From the NCBI RefSeq assembly GCF_020907245.1, contig NZ_JAJJWH010000001.1:178135-242134 (forward strand): a stretch of 64,000 nucleotides of DNA, written 5' to 3'. Both the position numbers and the translations under genes were made by a program. Below, one piece after another: positions 1 to 8,300 of the stretch. Within the stretch, counting starts at the first letter, position 1. Every line of letters begins with the position of its first letter. The notes beneath the pieces were generated by a model, which had not been told where the DNA came from, did not search any database, and was given only the letters and a program-made list of their open reading frames with translations. Origin of the DNA: Pontibacter harenae. GTDB taxonomy: Bacteria > Bacteroidota > Bacteroidia > Cytophagales > Hymenobacteraceae.

Positions 1-238
1 CAAAGCCAGAAACCTCTACCTCCTGCACCTCTTCTTCGGTTAGCTCAATTTTAAACTCCTGGCTCCCGCACCAATCTATCTTGGCTTTAACTGTATGCAA
101 ACCTGCAGGTACAGTAAACTTTTTTGTTTCTCCGTTGGCAATCTCCCCTATTTTCTTCCCATCTACATAAATGTGATAGTCACGGATCCTGCTGCTCCAT
201 TCAGAGCTTCTTTTAATTATCAAAGTAGCCATAGCCAT
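1..238 (-). CDS. Partial small conserved protein (N-terminal 79 residues)
   Basis: An open frame enters from the left edge and starts at an ATG at 238 (a second in-frame ATG is at 232). The visible residues begin MAMATLIIKRSSEWSSRIRD and continue with a short beta-rich stretch containing YVDGKKIGEIANGETKKFTVPAGLH. That pattern, an exposed strand pair followed by a 'pay-off' of P-A-G-x-H, resembles PEGA-like or small beta-sandwich domains, but I do not recognise a specific family. The C-terminus lies outside the window. It starts 6 bases from the end of the MscS gene on the same strand and may be co-transcribed downstream of it. Confidence 0.6.
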   Translation of the reverse strand, partial: MAMATLIIKRSSEWSSRIRDYHIYVDGKKIGEIANGETKKFTVPAGLHTVKAKIDWCGSQEFKIELTEEEVQEVEVSGF

Positions 239-244
239 TAAATT

Positions 245-1903
245 TTAATTTTCATATACTGTTATAGGAGGCTGCGGTTGTACTACCTGTTCCACACGAA
301 AAGACGGAGCTTCGTAATCGGTTGGCAAATAATTGGCAGGTATAGTAACAGCATTGCCATCGCGTTGGGCACGGTAGTGTGGCGACAGAATTTCGATGCC
401 TGCTTCATTGAATTTATCCTGTATGTTCTGGTGGATATTTGAGTAGATCATGGTCATCTTACCTGCTTCCAAAGTGTAAGCATTTAGTTGATAACTTACA
501 TAAAAATCGTCGAGGCTAGTCTGAAGTACAAAAGGTTTCGGTTCTTTCAACACTAGCGGCGTAGCCAAGGCAGCATCAATTAAAGCTTGGTGTACCTTGG
601 GCCAAGGTACGTCGTAACCAATGGTAACAGTAGTATAAAGTACCAACCCTTTCTGCGCATCGGTGCTGCAGGTGGTGTAGTTAGTGGTATGGTTATTTAG
701 GATCATCGCATTCGGAATGGTAATGTCCTCGTTCTTGGTTGTACGGATGCGGGTTACCAAAAGTGTTTTCTCTACTACATCGCCTGTAATATCGTTTATA
801 CGGATACGATCCCCGATCTTGAAGGAACGCATGTACGTGAGCACCATACCTGCCACCATGTTTGCAATAGCCGACGAAGAACCCAGCGAGAAAAGTATAC
901 CTATAAACACCGACACCCCCTGAAAGACGGGAGAATTTGAGCCTGGCAGGTACGGGAAAATTACGATGAACATGAAAGCGTACAGCAGGAAGCGCGCGAT
1001 GTTGTAGGTTGGCTTCGCCCAGTCCGCATAAAAGCCTGGAATCTCTAGCTTGCCTGTCTCCACCTCTTCGGCTAGGTAGTGGAGCAACTTAATAGCATAA
1101 CGCGTAACTACCACAATAACGAGTATCGTGAGCATGTTCGGCACATAGCTGATCAGGCCTAAGCCAATCTTACGAAGCGGACTGATGATATAAGCTAAGA
1201 GCGTATCGGCATAGCCTTCGGTCCAGGGAAAGATGCTGAACAGCACTGGCAGCAGGAAGTATACCATCATGAACAGCACCAGCACCCGCATAAATTTTGC
1301 CACCGTTAGCACCATCGCCACCTGCCTGTCAGGTGTTAACAACTCGTAATTTTTTACCTTTACGCCTTTTATACGCTGGTTTTGCTGCCGCTGTATTTTC
1401 AGGAAAAGGAATCTAAAAAGCTTGTTGACGTATTTTATCAACAGAAAGAAAACAACTAATACCAATAGAGCTAACCCCACTTCCAGCAGTATAGCTCTTA
1501 GGCTATGCTCTTCCAAAGACTTCAGCACACTTTCTTTTATTTTGAAAGCATACAAATTGGCTAGTTCTGTTTTAGATTTCTCTGCCTGCTTTGCATCCGC
1601 CTCATTGATGATTAATATGGACTTACCGCCGTACATCACATGCGCGAATAGAGCGCCTTCCTGTACTTTAACAGAATCAGAAATAAAGAATCTGTCTTCT
1701 GCCAGTTTTAAAATACGGCTACTTATGGCGGCGGCACGTTCTTCTTTCGAAAAAGAACCTTCGGAGTTGTTTAAATAGAACAGCGTGTCCTGGTAAAGGA
1801 CTACAGGTGCACCTGCAGGTTTGGAAAGGGTGGAATCAGACTGAGCGAATCCCGTTGTGGCTGAGGTTAAGATGAACAACCACATCAGTAGCTTCAATTT
1901 CAT
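245..1903 (-). CDS. MscS-family mechanosensitive ion channel, large form (552 aa)
   Basis: Probable tension-gated channel of the cytoplasmic membrane that releases solutes on osmotic downshock. Residues 1-20 form a signal peptide ending before AQSDS. A periplasmic region of about 110 residues follows, then about five membrane segments from residue 135 on. The last one, near 330-360 (GVSVFIGILFSLGSSSAIAN), matches the pore-lining TM3 of MscS, and it leads into the beta domain with the family pattern FKIGDRIRINDITGDV and ITIPNAMILNNHTTNY. The soluble N-terminal part makes it longer than classic 290-residue MscS and like other Bacteroidota homologues. A second MscS protein is encoded at 53664-54599. 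Ion selectivity cannot be read from the sequence. Confidence 0.9.
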   Translation of the reverse strand: MKLKLLMWLFILTSATTGFAQSDSTLSKPAGAPVVLYQDTLFYLNNSEGSFSKEERAAAISSRILKLAEDRFFISDSVKVQEGALFAHVMYGGKSILIINEADAKQAEKSKTELANLYAFKIKESVLKSLEEHSLRAILLEVGLALLVLVVFFLLIKYVNKLFRFLFLKIQRQQNQRIKGVKVKNYELLTPDRQVAMVLTVAKFMRVLVLFMMVYFLLPVLFSIFPWTEGYADTLLAYIISPLRKIGLGLISYVPNMLTILVIVVVTRYAIKLLHYLAEEVETGKLEIPGFYADWAKPTYNIARFLLYAFMFIVIFPYLPGSNSPVFQGVSVFIGILFSLGSSSAIANMVAGMVLTYMRSFKIGDRIRINDITGDVVEKTLLVTRIRTTKNEDITIPNAMILNNHTTNYTTCSTDAQKGLVLYTTVTIGYDVPWPKVHQALIDAALATPLVLKEPKPFVLQTSLDDFYVSYQLNAYTLEAGKMTMIYSNIHQNIQDKFNEAGIEILSPHYRAQRDGNAVTIPANYLPTDYEAPSFRVEQVVQPQPPITVYEN

Positions 1904-2082
1904 GATGACTAAATGATGTTGAAAAACGGAAGATACTACATTTTATCCAATTTCCTTACATCTTCATCTCCTGTTATAGCTGTAAAATAAATCATGTTTT
2001 GCGCAGCTTATAAAGATGTTTCTGTTTACATAAACTCTAAAAAAGTACTTTTTAACGCTACTGAGGCTTATTATTAAAAAAA

Positions 2083-2091
2083 TTATCCACA
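2083..2091 (+). promoter_or_regulatory. Isolated DnaA-box 9-mer
   Basis: The sequence TTATCCACA is an exact match to the consensus DnaA box. It stands alone in the 200-base gap between the MscS gene and the first antiporter gene. A single box is not proof of function. It is listed because other near-matches occur at 10692-10899 and a parS site lies at 16305. Confidence 0.3.
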
Positions 2092-2104
2092 CAACAATAT
2101 TCAA

Positions 2105-4171
2105 TTAATAAGCAGGTATAGGCGACAAACGTGGATCGTTGGAGGAAACAATTCCCTGCTGCTCTGGATAAATAATGATAAAGTTACTTCCCTCGTACAA
2201 TCTGGATAATTTCTTAGGCACATCAGCTAAGTACGAACTATAGGACACGCTGCCAGTGCGGGCACTAATAATTACAAGCAAGTCGTCTATAGCAACATCA
2301 CGCTCTGGTAGCAAAGAACTGTCCCAATCTTCGAACACTTTATACTTTACTGCTACATTAGCCTTTGCTTCATTTAAAACCTGCTTAATGCGACTGTGGG
2401 TAAGTTCGGAACCATATATGGTGATAGCAGCGTTGGTTTGCTTTGAAATGGTTTTGACAGTATGCACCCAATGTACAAACCCTGGCTCGAATTCGGCAAG
2501 TGGCGGTACTACAACTTTCAGGGCTTTTATAGTGCTAACAGGCTGTATGAAGTTTGCCACCAGTATCATCTCCCCTGTTTTCAGCAGCAGGTTGTTTAGT
2601 ATACCCCCGAATATTTTTTCTCTTGTGGTTACTCTCGGGTTCCAACCAATCACCACCTCTGTAATCATACGATCTTTAATCGCTCTGATAATACCGTTTG
2701 TTATACTCAGGTCGACTCGGGTCAGTACCGTTACGTCACTAGAAGTAGCCGCTGCATGCCGCTTTGCCTTCTCCAACAGTTTATTGCTTTCTATAATTTT
2801 CCCTCTGCTCTGCTGATCATCATTCACCACCATGAGCGGATAAATCGGCTCCACGGACTTTGCGTTTTTCAACAGCACAGCTAGGTCCAGCAGTTGTTCC
2901 ATGGTTTCGGTGTTGGCGATTGGTACCAAAATACGCTCTGGAGCCTCTGAGAGGTCTGGTGCCTGACTGTTATCCACAATGGCTTGTTTCACGGCGGCTT
3001 TCTCCGTAACAATAGAACTAATGAGGCAAGTAACTAATATCATTAGGATTGTGCCGTTCAGAATGTTCTCGTTTAACAACCCAATTCGGTAGCCGATTAG
3101 CACAGCAGCCAAAGTCGCGGCTGCCTGTGCGTTGCTTAGTCCGAACATCAGCAACCCTTCTGTGTTGCTGAACCGCAGCACTTTCTGGGTTATAAAAGCT
3201 GCCAGCCATTTGGCAGAAGTAGCCACCACTACCATGGCACCTGCTACGAGCAAAGCCTCAGGACCATTAAACAGTACCCGCAGGTCTACCAGCATGCCCA
3301 CTCCTATCAGAAAGAAAGGAATAAACAAAGCATTGCCGACAAACTCGATGCGGTTCATGAGTGGCGAGGTATGCGGAATGAGCGGATTTAGCGCAAGGCC
3401 AGCCACAAAGGATCCTATAATAGGTTCTATACCTGCTAACTCGGCCAGGAACGCAGACAGGAACACCATTGCGAGCACAAAGATGTAGTGTGCCACGCCA
3501 TCGGTTTCGTAGCTTTTAAAGAACCAACGCGTAACCCGCGGAAACACCCACAGCACAATAAATGAAAATATAGCCAGGGATATACCCAACTGAATCCAAA
3601 ACTGAGTATCTAGCTCACCTGTACTTGCTTTTGTGATGACTGCCAGTACCAAGAGAGCCAGTGTATCAGTGATAATGGTACCTCCTACCGTTATGTTTAC
3701 CGCCCTGTTTTTGGTGACACCTAAGCGGCTAGCTATGGGGTAAGCCAGCAAAGTGTGCGAGGCAAACATGCTCGCCAACAGCACAGATGAGATCATGCTC
3801 AGGTTCAGCACGTAAATAGAAACCACCACCCCCAGCAGCATGGGTATACTAAACGTGAAAGCGCCAAAGATCAAGCTCTTGTTCCTGTTCTTTCGGAAGT
3901 CGTTCATATCGATTTCCAAACCAGCTAGGAACATGATGTATAGCAGCCCAACTGTTCCGAAAAGCACGATGCCCTGATCGCGCAGCAGGATGTTGAAACC
4001 GTTCGGACCTATTGCCACACCAGCTAGTATCAGCCCGATAATGCTTGGCACTTTCAGCCGCTGCAGCAGCACAGGCGACAGCAGAATGATGAAAAGCATC
4101 AAAGAGAAGATAAGTACAGGATCCTGAACGGGAAAGTACTCAGGAAAGTGCTGTTCCAGGTTAATATTCAT
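2105..4171 (-). CDS. Cation:proton antiporter with C-terminal universal-stress domain (688 aa)
   Basis: CPA2-type Na+/K+:H+ antiporter (KefB/NapA-like). Residues about 20-390 form 12 or so membrane segments with family motifs GVAIGPNGFNIL, FGTVGLLYIMFLAGLEIDM and a transport-core stretch NRIEFVGNALFIPFFLIGVGMLVDL. From about residue 410 a soluble part begins with PERILVPIANTETMEQLLDLA and has two universal-stress-protein-like halves. Such tails are common in Bacteroidota antiporters and probably regulate transport. It is a close paralogue of the gene at 8301-10382: both keep nearly the same N-terminal motifs. By hand count, a homologous 120-base stretch is 52% GC here and 44% in the paralogue. 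Which cation it carries is unknown. Confidence 0.9.
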   Translation of the reverse strand: MNINLEQHFPEYFPVQDPVLIFSLMLFIILLSPVLLQRLKVPSIIGLILAGVAIGPNGFNILLRDQGIVLFGTVGLLYIMFLAGLEIDMNDFRKNRNKSLIFGAFTFSIPMLLGVVVSIYVLNLSMISSVLLASMFASHTLLAYPIASRLGVTKNRAVNITVGGTIITDTLALLVLAVITKASTGELDTQFWIQLGISLAIFSFIVLWVFPRVTRWFFKSYETDGVAHYIFVLAMVFLSAFLAELAGIEPIIGSFVAGLALNPLIPHTSPLMNRIEFVGNALFIPFFLIGVGMLVDLRVLFNGPEALLVAGAMVVVATSAKWLAAFITQKVLRFSNTEGLLMFGLSNAQAAATLAAVLIGYRIGLLNENILNGTILMILVTCLISSIVTEKAAVKQAIVDNSQAPDLSEAPERILVPIANTETMEQLLDLAVLLKNAKSVEPIYPLMVVNDDQQSRGKIIESNKLLEKAKRHAAATSSDVTVLTRVDLSITNGIIRAIKDRMITEVVIGWNPRVTTREKIFGGILNNLLLKTGEMILVANFIQPVSTIKALKVVVPPLAEFEPGFVHWVHTVKTISKQTNAAITIYGSELTHSRIKQVLNEAKANVAVKYKVFEDWDSSLLPERDVAIDDLLVIISARTGSVSYSSYLADVPKKLSRLYEGSNFIIIYPEQQGIVSSNDPRLSPIPAY

Positions 4172-4448
4172 GCTTTTGCTGTCTAAGCTGAGTTTTCCCA
4201 GCTTACCAAATTACTCACTTACGCCATTACTTGTATGTAGCTGCACTTATTTAGTTTTTAGTGTTGCTGATAAAGTATAAAAGCGGTTCATGGACTATTG
4301 TAGCTGCTTTTTTTATACTTTAATCCACAGTGGCTTTTATTGGATATATTATGCTGCGGATGATGCTTCTTTGTGTGTACAAGTTTGGAATTTAACCCAC
4401 TTCTGACTCATCTGAAGGGGTATATTGTAGGAAATTTAAACCCTAGGT

Positions 4449-4601
4449 GCTGGTGCGAACTTATAGCTCGTATCGCTTTTAAGTTACTCTTGATGTTAGC
4501 CTACTAAATAACACTTGCTCATAAAAGACACAATTACTTACCATTTTTTTCAGGAGATAATATAAGAAGCAAATTGAAACGAGCTGCAAGCTCGCACTAG
4601 C
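4449..4601. repeat. Imperfect 23-bp inverted repeat pair in a 497-base gap
   Basis: The gap 4172-4668 contains no gene I can support. It holds a repeat at 4449-4471 and its inverted partner at 4579-4601. They share an ACGAGCT core and a CGCAC-AGC end, matching at about 18 of 23 positions, with about 107 bases between. The layout resembles other paired repeats in this window (57541-57762, 61550-61780). Confidence 0.5.
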
Positions 4602-4616
4602 GCTAGTAGCCATAAA

Positions 4617-4648
4617 AAAAGCGGCACTGCCAAGGCAGCACCGCTTTT
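4617..4648 (-). terminator. Rho-independent terminator of glyQS
   Basis: Immediately after the glyQS stop (4669) the strand reads AAAAGCGGTGCTGCC, a TTGG loop and GGCAGTGCCGCTTTTT. This is a GC-rich stem with one mismatch followed by a run of Ts, the classic intrinsic terminator form. Confidence 0.8.
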
Positions 4649-4668
4649 CGCTATAATATATTTTATAC

Positions 4669-6171
4669 TTACGCCAGCTTCTCAAAAATGCTCTTGAAGT
4701 TTACGGCTTTGTCGATGTAGCTTCTGAGTTCGCTGATAGGCATGCGCACCTGCTCGCGGCTATCACGGTCACGAACGGTAACTGTATCATCTTCTAAAGT
4801 CTGATGGTCTACAGCTATACAGAACGGTGTTCCGATCAAATCTTGGCGGGTATAGCGTTTACCAATGCTGTCGCGCTCTTCGTAAATGATGTTGAAATCA
4901 TACTTCAGGGCGTCAAATATTTCGGTTGCTTTCTCTGGCAAACCGTCTTTTTTAGTCAGCGGTAATACAGCTGCTTTTACTGGTGCCAAGGCTGGGTGTA
5001 ACTTCAGGAAAGTACGTGACTTCGTGCTTTCTCCTTCGGTAATCTCCTCCTCCTGATAAGCACTGCACAGCACCATCAGGAACAGACGGTCGGCACCAAC
5101 AGACGTTTCAATTACATAAGGTACATAATTTCCGTACGGCTTACCTTCCTCGTTCAGGTCGTTATCGAAGTACTGTTGTTTCTTGCGGCTCAGCTCCTGG
5201 TGCTGGCTCAGGTCGAAATCGGTGCGGGAGTGTATACCTTCTACTTCTTTAAAACCGAACGGGAATTTATACTCGATATCCACAGCGGCATTAGCATAGT
5301 GAGCCAGCTTGTCGTGGTCGTGGAAACGCAGACTTTCGGCAGGTATACCAATAGCTTCATGCCACTTTTTACGGGTTTCTTTCCACTGGTTATACCATTC
5401 CATTTCAGTGCCAGGGCGAACAAAGAACTGCATCTCCATCTGCTCAAACTCGCGCATACGGAAGATGAACTGACGCGCCACAATCTCGTTACGGAAAGCT
5501 TTACCGATTTGGGCTATACCGAAAGGCACTTTCATGCGCCCAGTTTTCTGCACGTTCAGGAAGTTAACGAAAATACCTTGTGCCGTTTCAGGACGTAGAT
5601 AAATGGTGCTGGACTCCTCTGCTACAGAGCCAACCTGTGTGGAAAACATCAGGTTGAATTGGCGTACTTCTGTCCAGTTAGCTGTTCCTGAAATAGGGCA
5701 TTTGATATCCTCACGGATGATTAAGTCACGTACACCGTCCAGGTTTTCCACTTCCAGCAACTTACCCATTTCTGCGGTCAGGGCTCTTGCTCTTTCTACA
5801 TCGCCCTCGCTTTCGTACTGTGCTGCTTTATCCTCAATCAGTACATCAGCACGGTAACGCTTCTTCGAATCCTTATTATCAATCATCGGATCGTTAAAGC
5901 TGTCCACGTGGCCAGAGGCTTTCCAGGTAAGCGGGTGCATAAAGATGGCTGCATCCAAACCTACTACATTTTGGTTCAGCTGCGTCATACATTTCCACCA
6001 AAGTGTTTTAATGTTGTTTTTCAGCTCCACGCCCATTTGGCCGTAGTCATAAACAGCTTGCAGACCATCATAAATTTCGCTTGAAGGAAATACAAAACCA
6101 TATTCCTTGGCATGCGAAATTATATCTTTAAAATCTGTGCTTTCTTCAGTAGTTTTTCCATTTGTTGCCAT
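4669..6171 (-). CDS. glyQS: Glycine--tRNA ligase, single-chain type (500 aa)
   Basis: Charges tRNA-Gly with glycine in the cytoplasm. It is the alpha2-type class II enzyme, not the alpha/beta form. The sequence shows the N-terminal SRGFVFPSSEIY-like start (residues 20-35, here YGFVFPSSEIYDGL), motif 2 with FRNEIVARQFIFRMREFEQME, motif 3 with ETSVGADRLFLMVL, and a C-terminal anticodon-binding domain from about residue 395 (LAPVKAAVLPLTKKDG ending in the TVTVRDRDSREQVRMPI pattern). Length fits the family. A TATCTTTG box lies 5 bases before the ATG, and a strong terminator follows the stop, so the gene is probably monocistronic. Confidence 0.97.
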   Translation of the reverse strand: MATNGKTTEESTDFKDIISHAKEYGFVFPSSEIYDGLQAVYDYGQMGVELKNNIKTLWWKCMTQLNQNVVGLDAAIFMHPLTWKASGHVDSFNDPMIDNKDSKKRYRADVLIEDKAAQYESEGDVERARALTAEMGKLLEVENLDGVRDLIIREDIKCPISGTANWTEVRQFNLMFSTQVGSVAEESSTIYLRPETAQGIFVNFLNVQKTGRMKVPFGIAQIGKAFRNEIVARQFIFRMREFEQMEMQFFVRPGTEMEWYNQWKETRKKWHEAIGIPAESLRFHDHDKLAHYANAAVDIEYKFPFGFKEVEGIHSRTDFDLSQHQELSRKKQQYFDNDLNEEGKPYGNYVPYVIETSVGADRLFLMVLCSAYQEEEITEGESTKSRTFLKLHPALAPVKAAVLPLTKKDGLPEKATEIFDALKYDFNIIYEERDSIGKRYTRQDLIGTPFCIAVDHQTLEDDTVTVRDRDSREQVRMPISELRSYIDKAVNFKSIFEKLA

Positions 6172-6175
6172 GCAG

Positions 6176-6183
6176 CAAAGATA
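6176..6183 (-). promoter_or_regulatory. Bacteroidota -7 box (TATCTTTG) upstream of glyQS
   Basis: TATCTTTG matches the TANNTTTG -7 consensus known for Bacteroidota primary sigma factors. It ends 5 bases before the ATG at 6171, so the transcript would be nearly leaderless. No clear -33 TTTG is visible at the usual spacing. Confidence 0.4.
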
Positions 6184-6376
6184 TGTTTTTAGATTTTTAC
6201 TATGGTAATTCTATCTGTGAATTTGTGCAGAAGAAGCGGATACATCTCCTTTAGAACGCTTTGATTCTTATCTCCAATGCAGGTGTATTAACAATTTCTT
6301 AACATTGCCTCCTTCAGCCTCGTTTGTTTTTAGACTAACTTGCGCAACTTTTTATTTCTCACCTATATCCTTAAAA

Positions 6377-7513
6377 ATGGCCAAGTCTAAAAAAGGTAAA
6401 AAGCCAGTAGTACCCACCCAACCATATAAATTCAGAAAACGCTATGCGCTTTCTGATGTAGTGTTTCAGAAGGAAAAGAAGTTTCTATACTTTATAGCAT
6501 TTTCTCTTATTCTAGCAGGAATAATATATCCTTACGCCTCTATTGCCATGTGGGTAGGATTCGCTTTTGCTGGTTATTCCGCCATTGCAAACGATAGTAT
6601 CCAGACGCTTGGTACATTTATAGTTTCTAACGAAAATAAAAAATGGTACTGGCAGTGGCTCTTTATGGGCCTGATTTTCTTAGGCACTGTCTTTTATAGC
6701 TGGTATATGTTCAACGGCGATGTTACGTATCAGCGCCTGGCTTCTAAAGGCTTCGACCAAACACCTGATAGCTTTGTTTTCCTGCAGCTGGCAGCACCTA
6801 TCATCCTGTTGCTGATGACGCGCTTCCGTATTCCGGTATCAACCACATTCATGCTGCTTAGTGTTTTCACTATCAACTCTGGTGCTATTGTTAGCATGGT
6901 TTCTAAGAGTTTGATGGGATATGTAGCTGCCTTTGGTGTTGCCCTGATTATATACATACTGCTTTCCAAACTCCTTAAAAAATTAGTTAAAGGTGAAGCA
7001 CACGGTGCCTGGATATGGGCACAATGGATTATCAGTGGCTTTTTATGGCACACCTGGTTGTCTCAGGACTTAGCAAACGTTGCTGTTTACCTGCCACGCC
7101 AGTTACAGGTAACAGAGTTTATAGCCTTTGCAGGCTTTATTTTCTTAGGCCTAGGCTTTATGTTCTACAAGCGCGGCGAGAAAATCCAGAATATCATTAA
7201 CGAAAAGTCTGACGTGCGGGACGTACGAAGCGCTACAATCATAGATTTAGTTTACTCTGTTATTCTCTATTATTTTAAAGAAGTAAACAACATTCCGATG
7301 AGTACTACCTGGGTGTTTGTTGGTTTGTTGGCTGGACGTGAGTTAGGAATACGCCTGCGTGCGCAGGATAGCGGCGAAAAGTTCAGCAAGACTTTCAGGC
7401 TGATTGGTAAAGACATACTTTCAGTTACCATTGGTCTAATTGTTTCTGTTATTCTGGCTATTGCCATTAACCCTGTTATACAAGAAGAACTGATCAACTT
7501 CCTTTTCGAATAA
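6377..7513 (+). CDS. PiT-like multi-pass membrane protein (378 aa)
   Basis: Integral membrane protein of about ten segments. Two stretches resemble the internal repeats of PiT inorganic phosphate transporters: GYSAIANDSIQTLGTFI (PiT GANDVANSFGT-like) near the N-terminus and VNNIPMSTTWVFVGLLAGREL (PiT PVSTTH-like) near the C-terminus, plus LANVAVYLPR in the middle. Phosphate transport is therefore an inference from a distant match. The ATG at 6377 (MAKSKKGKK) is preferred; an upstream TTG at 6305 would add 24 residues that look like translated leader. A strong terminator follows at 7535. Confidence 0.75.
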   Translation: MAKSKKGKKPVVPTQPYKFRKRYALSDVVFQKEKKFLYFIAFSLILAGIIYPYASIAMWVGFAFAGYSAIANDSIQTLGTFIVSNENKKWYWQWLFMGLIFLGTVFYSWYMFNGDVTYQRLASKGFDQTPDSFVFLQLAAPIILLLMTRFRIPVSTTFMLLSVFTINSGAIVSMVSKSLMGYVAAFGVALIIYILLSKLLKKLVKGEAHGAWIWAQWIISGFLWHTWLSQDLANVAVYLPRQLQVTEFIAFAGFIFLGLGFMFYKRGEKIQNIINEKSDVRDVRSATIIDLVYSVILYYFKEVNNIPMSTTWVFVGLLAGRELGIRLRAQDSGEKFSKTFRLIGKDILSVTIGLIVSVILAIAINPVIQEELINFLFE

Positions 7514-7534
7514 GAGGTTTACAAGCTCCTAATT

Positions 7535-7578
7535 AAAGCAAAAGCCCCAGCAGTATGTACTGCTGGGGCTTTTGCTTT
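7535..7578. terminator. Bidirectional terminator between convergent genes
   Basis: A perfect 19-bp inverted repeat with a 6-base loop (7554-7559). Its GC-rich core GCCCCAGCAG is flanked by A-rich and T-rich arms, so it can end transcription from both the PiT-like gene and the convergent gene at 7595-8053. Confidence 0.88.
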
Positions 7579-7594
7579 AACCTATCTTTTATGT

Positions 7595-8053
7595 TTACTT
7601 TTCAGGCCAAAGCACCTCTAAGTTATCATCTATAAACACTCCGAAATTGATGGCTATTAGCTGATCTTCATCAAAATAAAGATCTACCATTTCTCTTTCG
7701 TAAGATATCCTGGTTTCGCCAGTTTCCATTTCTTCTTCTTCAACATCAGTAATGTTGTTATCTTCGAAAAGTTTTTGAACCTGCTCTTTGCTCATTTCAA
7801 ACACGCGCTCACCCCAGATCTGTACTTCCCGGTTAGCCGTTTCGATGCAACTCAGCCTGTAGTCGTCTTCTTTATCGAAGTACAATGAGTAGCCGTCTTC
7901 CCAGTAATTCCATGCCTGGTGTTCGAACTCATCGTCCTCTTCCGATTCTTCAACCTCTTCTGGTTCTCCTAATAGTTCTTCTACTTCGTCCCTTGTTAGG
8001 CCAAACTTAATCTTACCAAGTCCTTTTCCTAACCTGATGTCTTTGTTGATCAT
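7595..8053 (-). CDS. Conserved acidic protein of unknown function (152 aa)
   Basis: No family recognised with confidence. The protein is strongly acidic, with EEVEESEEDDEFEHQ near residues 32-46. It opens with a repeat-like pattern, LGKGLGKIKFGLTRDEVEELLGEPEEV, which resembles the 'small turn then E-V-x-x-L-L-G-x-P' motif of SmpA/BamE-like or related two-layer domains that measure a substrate. It continues with a tryptophan-rich core (WNYWEDGYSLYFD). There is no signal peptide, so it is probably cytoplasmic. A TATCTTTG box stands 26 bases upstream. It is convergent with the PiT-like gene and separated from it by a terminator. Confidence 0.75.
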   Translation of the reverse strand: MINKDIRLGKGLGKIKFGLTRDEVEELLGEPEEVEESEEDDEFEHQAWNYWEDGYSLYFDKEDDYRLSCIETANREVQIWGERVFEMSKEQVQKLFEDNNITDVEEEEMETGETRISYEREMVDLYFDEDQLIAINFGVFIDDNLEVLWPEK

Positions 8054-8078
8054 TACTTTATTTGAGTTTTCTTCTGTG

Positions 8079-8086
8079 CAAAGATA
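8079..8086 (-). promoter_or_regulatory. Bacteroidota -7 box (TATCTTTG) upstream of the 152-aa gene
   Basis: TATCTTTG matches TANNTTTG and ends 25 bases before the ATG at 8053. The same octamer occurs before glyQS, mnmG and the gene at 55188-55370. Confidence 0.4.
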
Positions 8087-8300
8087 TAGGTTTTACTTTC
8101 TACACCATGATGGTGTTGTTTAGTTTTACCTACGATTTTATGCTGGCTAATATCTACAGAAACTAGCGTATTTCAATTACTTAATCTGCTTTTTCTTATG
8201 ATTTTGCTTTTACGTTAGTAGGCATAAAAGGTATTAACTTTCTGCTTGAACATAATTTCCGCCCATGTAACTTCTACTCCTCCTACACGTTTTTTCTTTT

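Noticed and set aside
4479..4685. 68-residue minus-strand frame between antiporter and glyQS
   Set aside because: It runs through the glyQS terminator hairpin and an inverted repeat and overlaps the end of glyQS.
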